Source: Deltaproteobacteria bacterium
GTDB lineage: Bacteria > Desulfobacterota > Binatia > UBA9968 > JAJDTQ01
DNA length: 64,000 nucleotides
Assembly: GCA_028818755.1 (NCBI GenBank)
Contig: JAPPNF010000011.1
Coordinates: 1 to 64,000 of the forward strand
Reading direction: 5' to 3'
The position numbers were made by a program, and so were the translations under genes. The notes beneath the pieces were generated by a model. It saw only the letters and a program-made list of their open reading frames with translations, did not search any database and was not told where the DNA came from. Of the stretch, positions 17,699-24,967 are shown in pieces; the stretch's first letter is position 1; every line of letters begins with the position of its first letter.

Positions 17699-18673
17699 AT
17701 GGCCACCCACCACGAGACGCGCCATGACGTTCGCGGGCCCATGGACCAGCGCATGCTGGGGATCGCCTGCGTCGTCAGCGCGGTGACCCTCTTTATCCTC
17801 CAGGATGCCACAATCAAGTGGCTGAGCGGGACCTATCCGCTGCATGAGGTCATCCTGGTGCGGGCGAGCAGCGCGGTGGCGGTTACGTTGTTCGCCATGC
17901 GTCTCGAAGGCGGTTTCCGGCTGTGGCGCACCCGCCGGGTCGGTCTGATTCTGGCCCGTTCCACCCTGCTGGTCATCGCCAACAGCACGTTTTTCCTCGG
18001 TCTGGCCTCCATGAGCATCGCCGAGGCCACGTCGATCTTCTTCATCGCGCCGGTGCTGATCACCGCGCTGACGGCGCTGGTGCTGCGGGAGCCCGTGGGC
18101 TTCCGCCGCTGGGCCGCGGTGTGCGTCGGCCTCGCGGGCGTCATTGTGATACTTCGTCCCGGTGAAGGCGCCGTGCGGCTGGTGGCACTGTTCCCCCTGT
18201 CCGCGGCCTGCTGCTATGCGGCCATGCAGATCATGACCCGCCGCCTCGGGACCACCGATCGCGCCTCCACCATCTCCTTCTACTCCCAGGTGGCATTCAT
18301 CATCGCCAGCGTCACCATGGGAGTGGTGGCGGGAGACGGGCGGTTCGCCCCCGACGACAGCGCGGTCCTCGTGTTTCTGCTGCGGGCGTGGACGGTCCCG
18401 TCGCTCGCGGACGGCGCGCTGTTCCTCGGCATCGGCGCTCTCAACGGAGTCGCCGCCTACCTCATGTCCCAAGGATACCGCGTCTCGGTGCCCGCGGCGC
18501 TGGCGCCGTTCGAGTACGTGGCGTTGCCCATGTCGGTGTTCTGGGGTGTGCTGTTCTTCGGCCACTGGCCGGACGCGGTGACCTACGCCGGGATGGCTTT
18601 GGTCTGCGGCGGCGGCCTCTACGTGCTGAACCACGAGCGGGTCCTGCGGTCCGGCGCCAGATCAAATTCGTGA
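17699..18673 (+). CDS. EamA/DMT-family transporter
   Basis: About 324 aa with roughly ten hydrophobic helices and two EamA repeats (about residues 15-145 and 160-300), a drug/metabolite transporter architecture. These proteins export or exchange small metabolites; the substrate cannot be told. ATG 17699 is used; ATG 17741, just before the first membrane segment, is an equally likely start. It runs convergently with gltX. The charged loops and lengths are ordinary. Confidence 0.85.
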   Translation: MATHHETRHDVRGPMDQRMLGIACVVSAVTLFILQDATIKWLSGTYPLHEVILVRASSAVAVTLFAMRLEGGFRLWRTRRVGLILARSTLLVIANSTFFLGLASMSIAEATSIFFIAPVLITALTALVLREPVGFRRWAAVCVGLAGVIVILRPGEGAVRLVALFPLSAACCYAAMQIMTRRLGTTDRASTISFYSQVAFIIASVTMGVVAGDGRFAPDDSAVLVFLLRAWTVPSLADGALFLGIGALNGVAAYLMSQGYRVSVPAALAPFEYVALPMSVFWGVLFFGHWPDAVTYAGMALVCGGGLYVLNHERVLRSGARSNS

Positions 18674-18725
18674 CCGTGCTCGAGTAGGTCAAGGACAAGG
18701 CCCGGGCTTTCCCCGGAAGTGTCAC

Positions 18726-20159
18726 TCAGTTTTCAGTTGACAGGCGGGCGTCGATGTAGCGGACTCCCGCCGCCAACCGCGCCAGGGTCACGTCCCTGCC
18801 GAGCACGTCGATGACCTCGTAGATGCCGGGGCTCACGGTCGACCCGGTCAAAGCCACGCGCACGGGCTGAGCCACCCTGCCCAGCTTGATGTCCCGGTCC
18901 GCCACGATGTCGCCGAACACCTGCTCAATGCCGGCCTGGTTGAAGTCGGCCAGGTTCCCGAGCTTGACGGAAACCTCCTGGAGAAGACTCTTTGCCTCGG
19001 GAACGAGGTGCTTGCCGCCGGCCTTCTCGTCGATCTCGACCGTCTCCGTGAGGAAGTAGTGTGCCATGTCCGCCACCTCCACCAGGGACTTGGCCCGTTC
19101 TCTCAGAGTCTCGACCATCTTCTCCAGCCACGCGCGGTCGCCGGGCACGGTATAACCCTTGGCCGCAAGGTAAGGGGCCACGTCTTCGGCCAGTTGGGAC
19201 GCCGGGCGGTTCTTGAGGTAGTGGGCGTTGAGCCAGAGCAGCTTCTCGGGATTGAACACAGCCGAGGACGCGCCGACGGCGTCGATGTCGAACTTCTCCA
19301 CCAACTCCCCGCCGTCGAAGATCTCCTGGTCGCCATGTGACCAGCCCAGCCGCACTAGGTAGTTGTTCAGCGCCTCGGGGTAGTAGCCCATGTCCCGGTA
19401 GGCCGTGACCGAGGTAGCGCCGTGGCGCTTGCTGAGCCGCTTCTTGTCTTCACCCAGGATCAGCGGCACGTGGGCGAACACCGGCGGCTCGGACCCCAGG
19501 GCCTGGTAGAGTTGCATCTGCCGCGGTGTGTTGGACAGGTGGTCGTCGCCCCGGATGATGTGGGTGATGCCCATGTCGATGTCGTCGCAGACCACGCAGA
19601 AGTTGTAGGTGGGGCTCCCGTCCGAGCGGGCGAGGATGAGGTCGTCCAGCTCGGTGTTGTCGAACTCGACTGGCCCCTTCACCTTGTCATCCACCACCGT
19701 GGCGCCGCTCTCGGGCGAGCGAAAGCGGATGGTGTACGGAACCCCTTCCGGCAGCGGCACCGGCGCCCGTTCCGCAGGCCGGCAGGTGCCGTCATACATG
19801 GGCTTGCGCTTCTCGGCGAGCGCGGCCTCGCGCTTGGCGTTCAGGGTCTCCGGTGTGCACACGCAGGGGTAGGCGTCCCCCGCGTCCAGGAGGGTGCGGA
19901 TGCGATCCTTGTACAGATCCATCCGCTCGGTCTGATAGAACGGCCCCTCGTCCCACTCCAGCTTCAGCCATTCCATGCTCTCGAGAATGGCGTCGATGGC
20001 CTCCGGCGTAGAGCGCTGGCGGTCCGTGTCCTCGATACGCAGGACGAACTTGCCGTCGCAGTGGCACGCGTAGAGGTAGTTGAACAGCGCGGTGCGCGCG
20101 CCGCCGATATGAAGGTAGCCGGTGGGGCTGGGGGCGAAACGGGTTCGGACTTCAGGCAT
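18726..20159 (-). CDS. gltX: Glutamyl-tRNA synthetase
   Basis: Charges tRNA-Glu with glutamate. The class I motifs are clear: HIGH as FAPSPTGYLHIGGART and KMSKS as KKRLSKRHG. Starting at MPEVRTRFAPSPTG (ATG 20159) gives 477 aa, the usual length; the track's longer start adds 19 residues not expected in the family. Only one GluRS is visible, so it could be discriminating or non-discriminating; the anticodon-binding region alone does not tell me which. A promoter is visible about 80 bp upstream. Confidence 0.97.
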   Translation of the reverse strand: MPEVRTRFAPSPTGYLHIGGARTALFNYLYACHCDGKFVLRIEDTDRQRSTPEAIDAILESMEWLKLEWDEGPFYQTERMDLYKDRIRTLLDAGDAYPCVCTPETLNAKREAALAEKRKPMYDGTCRPAERAPVPLPEGVPYTIRFRSPESGATVVDDKVKGPVEFDNTELDDLILARSDGSPTYNFCVVCDDIDMGITHIIRGDDHLSNTPRQMQLYQALGSEPPVFAHVPLILGEDKKRLSKRHGATSVTAYRDMGYYPEALNNYLVRLGWSHGDQEIFDGGELVEKFDIDAVGASSAVFNPEKLLWLNAHYLKNRPASQLAEDVAPYLAAKGYTVPGDRAWLEKMVETLRERAKSLVEVADMAHYFLTETVEIDEKAGGKHLVPEAKSLLQEVSVKLGNLADFNQAGIEQVFGDIVADRDIKLGRVAQPVRVALTGSTVSPGIYEVIDVLGRDVTLARLAAGVRYIDARLSTEN

Positions 20160-20238
20160 TGTATTCCAGTTTTTCGAGAGCGGACCGCCAGGGTCGGGTG
20201 CGTCCGACCGTCTCATGGCTGTGTGATCTGTGAGTGTA

Positions 20239-20267
20239 TTTGTTACGGGCGCGCTCCGGCCTTGTCA
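20239..20267 (-). promoter_or_regulatory. Promoter of gltX
   Basis: Minus strand TTGACA (20267-20262), 17-nt spacer, TAACAA (20244-20239). It would give a leader of about 70 nt before gltX. Confidence 0.5.
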
Positions 20268-20323
20268 AATTGACCGGCTTGCCACCCCGTCGATGTGGGC
20301 GGTTATTCGCGCGAACCGAAAAT

Positions 20324-20352
20324 TTGACCCGGTCCTCCCGGTGTGCCATATT
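20324..20352 (+). promoter_or_regulatory. Promoter of tRNA-Ser
   Basis: TTGACC at 20324-20329, 17-nt spacer, CATATT at 20347-20352, about 20 nt before the tRNA 5' end. Confidence 0.5.
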
Positions 20353-20372
20353 TCCGGTTCGTCAGCTGCCTC

Positions 20373-20463
20373 GGAGAGATGGCCGAGCGGTCGAAGGCGC
20401 ACGCCTGCTAAGCGTGTGTACCCCAAAAGGGTACCGAGGGTTCGAATCCCTCTCTCTCCGCCA
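20373..20463 (+). tRNA. tRNA-Ser (GCT)
   Basis: Class II tRNA with long variable arm (TACCCCAAAAGGGTA). Acceptor GGAGAGA/TCTCTCC, anticodon stem CACGC/GCGTG with loop CTGCTAA (anticodon GCT), T-arm GAGGGTTCGAATCCCTC, encoded CCA. Length 91 nt. Confidence 0.96.
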
Positions 20464-20500
20464 CCCTTCCTTCAACAGCTTTTCTAGACAGTTTACGAGG

Positions 20501-20686
20501 TTAGCAGAGATGCCGCACCCTGGCGGCGATGCCGACCACGATGCCGAATATGCGCCATTCCCGGCTGGCCGCACGCCGTTCCGATTCGCTCATGTCCCGC
20601 ACCAGACGGCTTTCGAGGGCGCCGATTCGCTCCACAACGCGGGTTCCCAGTTGCGCCAGGTCTTCACGTGTTGCGTAGTGGTTCAT
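20501..20686 (-). CDS. Small coiled-coil protein, paralogue of the next gene, possibly degenerate
   Basis: Start MNHYATREDLAQLGTRVVER is nearly the same as in the gene at 20735-20917. A helical region follows (residues about 10-42), but the C-terminal membrane segment is short (WRIFGIVVGIAA) and ends in RVRHLC rather than a full hydrophobic helix. A frameshift or truncation of the anchor is possible. ATG 20686 is chosen over 20701 by homology with the paralogue. Confidence 0.5.
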   Translation of the reverse strand: MNHYATREDLAQLGTRVVERIGALESRLVRDMSESERRAASREWRIFGIVVGIAARVRHLC

Positions 20687-20734
20687 TTCGAGCGCTGCCA
20701 AGAGTAATTCGTCGTGGTGCGTGTGGGCTGAACG

Positions 20735-20917
20735 CTACAGATACTTGACGAAGGCAACGGCGACCGCTGCAACGGCTGTCAACAAGCCGAGCAGGCGCCA
20801 TGTGAGGTGAGAGATCTGTGCCGTCAGACGGGTTTCAACGCCGGCTATCCGTTCCACCAACCGGGTTTCGAGTTTGGCCAAATCCTCGCGGGTTGCATAG
20901 TGCTGTGCTGTTTCCAT
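20735..20917 (-). CDS. Small tail-anchored coiled-coil membrane protein
   Basis: A 60-aa protein. Residues 1-38 form a charged helix with HYATREDLAKLETRLVERI, and residues about 39-58 (TWRLLGLLTAVAAVAVAFVK) are a membrane segment. Short proteins of this design (DUF1640-like, related to the coiled-coil/anchor part of CCDC90/MCU-regulator proteins) are common and often found in tandem. It lies 48 bp upstream of its paralogue on the same strand, so the pair looks like a tandem duplication. Function unknown. Confidence 0.6.
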   Translation of the reverse strand: METAQHYATREDLAKLETRLVERIAGVETRLTAQISHLTWRLLGLLTAVAAVAVAFVKYL

Positions 20918-21108
20918 ACCCGATCCCTTACGGCCGAACCGGTCAACGCTACGTCTCCGGAGGACTGGTCCGCAGTCTTCCGCAAACTCACGATTCGACC
21001 GTGTGCCATTCCGTGGTGGGTCTTGTCTCCCCGATACTGGACTGTATGGTATCCTAAGGGCGAAGCCGATTCAACAGGAAGGGCTGCATCGCGATGACCG
21101 CTGAGGCG

Positions 21109-21137
21109 TTGCGGTTTCCCGGTCGGTATGGTTAATT
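21109..21137 (+). promoter_or_regulatory. Possible promoter of tRNA-Arg
   Basis: TTGCGG at 21109-21114, 17-nt spacer, TTAATT at 21132-21137, 24 nt before the tRNA. The -10 match is weak. Confidence 0.3.
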
Positions 21138-21161
21138 GCTCAGTACTCCCCCCAGACACTT

Positions 21162-21238
21162 GCGCCCGTAGCTCAACTGGATAGAGCGCCAGACTACGGA
21201 TCTGGAGGTTAGGGGTTCGACTCCCTTCGGGCGCGCCA
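21162..21238 (+). tRNA. tRNA-Arg (ACG)
   Basis: Acceptor GCGCCCG/CGGGCGC, anticodon stem CCAGA/TCTGG with loop CTACGGA (anticodon ACG, to be deaminated to ICG), T-arm GGGGTTCGACTCCC region, encoded CCA. Length 77 nt. Confidence 0.95.
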
Positions 21239-21374
21239 CCTTGCATCTTGTAGTTTCCTCAACAGGTTTGAAGCAGAGAGGCTTCCGCAACGTATTCGCA
21301 TTCGCCGGATTCTCGGGGCAAAAACCAAGAGTGATGGTTGATGTACGTAACCCGGACTGCTTGAGGACACGAAC

Positions 21375-21974
21375 ATGCAAGACCACATCGACGAAAGAAA
21401 GGCGCGCTACACGCGCATGGACGAGGGCACGGTGGAGGACTACGCGCTACTGAAGGAGCTTCGGAAGCCGTTCGAGGGCGCCGCCGTCGAGCGTGCGCTG
21501 GCGCACCTGGAGCTCTTGCGCGACAGCTACCCGGGCAATCACATCGACCGCTACCAACACTCGCTTCAGACCGCGACCCGCGCCGAGAACGCCGGTGAAT
21601 GCGACGAGATTGTCGTGGCGGGGCTGCTGCACGACATCGGCGATACCATCTCCCTTTACAACCATGAGGAGATCGGCGCCCAGGTGCTGCGCCCATACGT
21701 GAGCCAGTACACCTACTGGATGCTCCGGCAACACGGCATCTTCCAGGGCTACTACTATTTCGACAAGATCGGACGGAACAAGGACGAGCGCGAGCAGTTT
21801 CGGGGTCATCCCGCCTTCGAGATGACCGAGCGCTTCTGCCGCGACTATGACCAGGTGTCCTTCGATCCGGACTACGAGACCCGGCCCGTCGAGCACTTCA
21901 TGCCCAGGATGCGGACGATCTTCGGCCGCGAGCCCTGGGGGCCGTATACGCGGGAGCTCTGGCCGGTTGCCTGA
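21375..21974 (+). CDS. HD-domain protein, PhnZ/TmpB-like
   Basis: A 199-aa HD-fold protein. The metal-binding pattern reads YQHSLQTATRAENAG, then VVAGLLHDIGD, then a histidine pair region with NHEEIG. The HSLQ...LLHDIGD spacing resembles the mixed-valent diiron oxygenases PhnZ and TmpB, which oxidatively cleave organophosphonates, more than a nucleotide phosphohydrolase. No phosphonate genes are adjacent, so the substrate is open. GAGGA precedes ATG 21375. It converges with the DUF1989 gene, 18 bp away. Confidence 0.75.
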   Translation: MQDHIDERKARYTRMDEGTVEDYALLKELRKPFEGAAVERALAHLELLRDSYPGNHIDRYQHSLQTATRAENAGECDEIVVAGLLHDIGDTISLYNHEEIGAQVLRPYVSQYTYWMLRQHGIFQGYYYFDKIGRNKDEREQFRGHPAFEMTERFCRDYDQVSFDPDYETRPVEHFMPRMRTIFGREPWGPYTRELWPVA

Positions 21975-21992
21975 AGGGTACGGTGCCCCTCT

Positions 21993-22625
21993 TCATCCCT
22001 CCGCCAGCACCTCCACCCGTAACGGCCGGCTCTGCCATTCCGGAAAGCGGTTGCCGCGCCCGGGGCAGGACGACACGGCCACCAGGCAGTCCTTCTCCGC
22101 CCTGAGTTCAAGGTAGTCGCCGGCGGTCGACTCGGCCGGCTCCTCGAACAGGCGGTCGTCCTTGCCGATGCCGGTCTTCATGAAGATGTTGAAGGCGTCA
22201 TGGACGTTGTGCGCGGTGAGCCCGTAGGATTCGATGGCTCGCACGAGGTTGTCCTGGCAGTTGGGGGCGTTGTCGACGCCACGGAGCTTCCACAGTCCCG
22301 AGCTGCAGCGCGCGTAGATGAGATCGTGGGAGATGCCGCCGAGTGGCGAGTCGACGCGTTTCACGGTGTCGTCGGTGATGGTGAACAGCACCTCCATGTT
22401 GGGCGAGGAAAACAGGCGGTTGCCGGTGGAGAGGTGCGCTCCCTCCACGATCCGGGTGCGCCCGGACCAGAACTGCTCCTTGTAGTCGGGCAGCGTCCAG
22501 GCGTTGAAGTCGGCCACCTGACCGCCTTCGACGTCGACGACCCGTACGTACTGGCCGGTCTGCACCGTGCAGGCGGCGCCTCCGCCGGCGGGAACATCAA
22601 CGGAGCTGATTTCGCGAAGTGCCAC
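21993..22625 (-). CDS. DUF1989 (urea carboxylase-associated family) protein
   Basis: A 210-aa protein with the family pattern of ADFNAWTLPDYKEQFWSG, CSSGLWKLRG, CQDNLVRAIE and AHNVHDAFNIFM. DUF1989 proteins are found next to urea carboxylase or in aminomethyl/guanidine and purine nitrogen pathways; a catalytic role is not firmly established. GTG 22625 is preceded by GGGAGGGAAG. It is followed downstream by nothing on the same strand and lies next to the deacetylase-M20-amidohydrolase row, which suits nitrogen-compound turnover. Confidence 0.8.
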   Translation of the reverse strand: MALREISSVDVPAGGGAACTVQTGQYVRVVDVEGGQVADFNAWTLPDYKEQFWSGRTRIVEGAHLSTGNRLFSSPNMEVLFTITDDTVKRVDSPLGGISHDLIYARCSSGLWKLRGVDNAPNCQDNLVRAIESYGLTAHNVHDAFNIFMKTGIGKDDRLFEEPAESTAGDYLELRAEKDCLVAVSSCPGRGNRFPEWQSRPLRVEVLAEG

Positions 22626-22687
22626 GGCTTCCCTCCCTTTCGACTATGTCGATCCGGTGATTGTCCTGATCATTGCTTCGCTGCGCC

Positions 22688-23605
22688 TTACTTGCCGGGT
22701 GCGGTCCGCGCCCCTTCTCGCAGTCGCGCCAGCGCATCCTCGTAGTAGTGTTCGTAGTACCAGTCCGAGATCTCCTCGGCGGTGGCGGCCCACACGCCGT
22801 CGTGCCCGAGGATGTATTGCAGGCCCTTGTCGATCCACTTGGCGCGGTGCGCCTGGCCGCCGATGAAGGGGTGCAGGCAAAGGCCCAGGATGCGGCCCGT
22901 CTCCGCGCCTTCGGCGTGCAGCACGTCGAACTGGTCGCACATCATCCGATAGAAGCTTTCGCCGTCCATGCCGGCGCCCACGAAGGCGTAGATGTCGTTG
23001 ACCTCCATGCAGTAGGGCACGCCGATGAGCCGGCCGCTGCTCACTTCGATGGGGTAGGGCTGGTCGTCGTTGCACCAGTCGGAGACGTACTCGATGCCGG
23101 CCTCGGCCAGGATCTCCAGGGTGTTGAAGGTCTCCACGAGCCCGGGGCCGAGCCATCCCTTGGTGGGGCGCCCGGCGGCCGCGCTCAGCTTCGCCACGCT
23201 GGCTTGGATCACGGCGCGCTCGTCTTCGGGCGAGAGGCCGCCCAAGGTGTGCGAGTTGTTGAACCCGTGGCCCATGAGCTCCCACTCGCGCCGCACCGCC
23301 TCGCGGATGATCTCGGGATAATAGTCGCACACCTGGTCGTTGGTGGGGGCCGAGGCGCGAAGGCGGTAGCGGTCCAGCATCTCCATGAGCCGCCAGATAC
23401 CGACCCGCGCGCCGTAGTCGCGCCAGCCGGCGTTCTTGGGGTCGGGGATGGGGCCGGGCGAGCGGCTCGGCGGCAGGCTCATGCCCGGGGCGTCGATCTC
23501 GAAGTGCTCCAGGTTCATCTGCACCCACAGCGCCACCCGGGCTTCGTCCGGCCAGCGCAGGGGAGGGCGCTCGATCAGGGCCGAATACCCGATGAGAGGT
23601 TCCAT
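22688..23605 (-). CDS. NodB-fold polysaccharide deacetylase family protein (PuuE-like)
   Basis: About 305 aa. The fold is recognisable from ARVALWVQMNLEHFEID, GIWRLMEMLDRYRLRAS, GFNNSHTLGGLSPEDE and the late FIGGQAHRAKWIDK. The pattern is closer to the cofactor-independent allantoinase PuuE branch than to chitin deacetylases, since a WP/NLEHFE start and an N-S-H motif replace the usual D-D. Start ATG 23605 has GGAGG 8 nt upstream; the track start is six codons earlier. It precedes no sugar genes; the neighbours are amidase-like, so C-N hydrolysis of an allantoin-like or cyclic amide compound is a fair guess. Confidence 0.75.
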   Translation of the reverse strand: MEPLIGYSALIERPPLRWPDEARVALWVQMNLEHFEIDAPGMSLPPSRSPGPIPDPKNAGWRDYGARVGIWRLMEMLDRYRLRASAPTNDQVCDYYPEIIREAVRREWELMGHGFNNSHTLGGLSPEDERAVIQASVAKLSAAAGRPTKGWLGPGLVETFNTLEILAEAGIEYVSDWCNDDQPYPIEVSSGRLIGVPYCMEVNDIYAFVGAGMDGESFYRMMCDQFDVLHAEGAETGRILGLCLHPFIGGQAHRAKWIDKGLQYILGHDGVWAATAEEISDWYYEHYYEDALARLREGARTAPGK

Positions 23606-23639
23606 GCTCCGTTCCTCCGGCATCGCTGTCCCCTGTCCG

Positions 23640-24938
23640 CTACGACGTCGGGCCGCACAGTTCCAGGGCGGCCAGGGCGTATACGCCGGCGGCCTTGACC
23701 AGGTGCTCTATCTTCAGCACCTCGCTGTGTCTATGGGCCGGGTCGTAGTTGGCGAACTGGCCGCCGGTGGAGATGCCGCCGGGGCCGTAGGTCAGGCCCC
23801 GGATGCCGTACTCGAACATCGGTCCGGCGTCGCTGGAGACGGCATAGCGGTTGGGCGCGGCATAGGGGACGGGCTCGCCGTAGACGTTCTGATGGGCCCG
23901 CTCCATGGCCTTCACCAGGGGCTCGTCGCGCTCGAGCTCGAAGCCGTTCCCCGTCAGGTACAACTCGACGTCGGTTTGCAACTCCGGGTCATCGGCCTTC
24001 AGTTCGTTCAGTACCGCCTCGATTTCCTTTTTCACCTCCATGAAGCTCTGTCCCGGCACCACGCGCACGTCCACGTACAGGTTGCAGAAGGGCGCCGGGC
24101 ACTTGGAGGGCTTGTAGGGGTGTCCGCCCTGGATGGCGCCGATGCCGATGCGGCCTTCCATGAAGGGATGCGGATGGCGTTCCCGGAACACGGGCTCCCA
24201 CGCCTGCAGCGCGGTGAAGACGCGCATCATCTTCTCGATGGGGTCGATGCCGTGCTCCTTGGACCAGGTGTGCTGGGACCGGCCGTAGACCGTCACCTTG
24301 ACGAAGCAGTAGCCGGTCTCGCCGATCTGCAGGCGCATGCCGGTGGGCTCGCCGATGACGGCGTAGTCGGCGGTGACGCCATGGGTCACCAGGAAACGCG
24401 AACCCACCTTGCCGCCGCGGAATTCCGCCCCCTGGTACTGGTCCACCGGCGCCTTCTCGGTCTCGCCCACCACGCCGGTTATGAGGAGATCGCCGGCCAG
24501 CTCCACGCCGGCCCGCTGGAGCGCCCGCACCGCGCCCCAGTAGGCGGCGAAGGCGCCCTTCATGTTGCTGGCGCCGAGCCCGTGGATCCACCCGTCGGCG
24601 GTGGTGGCCTGGGGCACGCCGCCGCCGACGATGTCGGCCGTATACCCGCTGCCCAACACCTCGGCCTCGCGTCCGGTGGTGCTGGTGTCGAAGTGTCCGC
24701 TGAAGAGCAGCGTGGGCGAGCCCTTGCTGCCGGGCAGCCGGCCCACCACGTTGTTGCGGCCCGGCTCCACCTCCTGGAGCTGCACGCGCATGCCCAGCTC
24801 CGCCAGCCGTCCGGCGAGATAGTCGCCGGCCGGCGCCTCCGCGCCCGGCGGGCTGGAAATGCTCACCAGGTCCATGGCCATGGTCACCAGCTCGTCCTCG
24901 CGGATCCCGGCCAGCACCTGCTTCTGAAGGTCATCCAT
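23640..24938 (-). CDS. M20-family peptidase/deacylase (ArgE/DapE/acylase-like)
   Basis: A 432-aa dizinc hydrolase. Visible motifs: LFSGHFDTS (metal His and Asp), GASNMKGAFAAYWGA, GETEKAPVDQ (catalytic Glu), VIGEPTG, and a C-terminal DPAHRHSEVLK histidine. The dimerisation domain lies at about residues 205-320. The bridging-metal position, usually Asp in the DMKG segment, is Asn here (SNMKG). Substrate is unknown; N-acyl amino acids or short peptides are typical. It lies 29 bp downstream of the YtcJ-like amidohydrolase and upstream of the deacetylase, so the three likely form an operon. Confidence 0.85.
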   Translation of the reverse strand: MDDLQKQVLAGIREDELVTMAMDLVSISSPPGAEAPAGDYLAGRLAELGMRVQLQEVEPGRNNVVGRLPGSKGSPTLLFSGHFDTSTTGREAEVLGSGYTADIVGGGVPQATTADGWIHGLGASNMKGAFAAYWGAVRALQRAGVELAGDLLITGVVGETEKAPVDQYQGAEFRGGKVGSRFLVTHGVTADYAVIGEPTGMRLQIGETGYCFVKVTVYGRSQHTWSKEHGIDPIEKMMRVFTALQAWEPVFRERHPHPFMEGRIGIGAIQGGHPYKPSKCPAPFCNLYVDVRVVPGQSFMEVKKEIEAVLNELKADDPELQTDVELYLTGNGFELERDEPLVKAMERAHQNVYGEPVPYAAPNRYAVSSDAGPMFEYGIRGLTYGPGGISTGGQFANYDPAHRHSEVLKIEHLVKAAGVYALAALELCGPTS

Positions 24939-24967
24939 GGTGTGTCCTCAGTTATAGTGCGGTGTTC

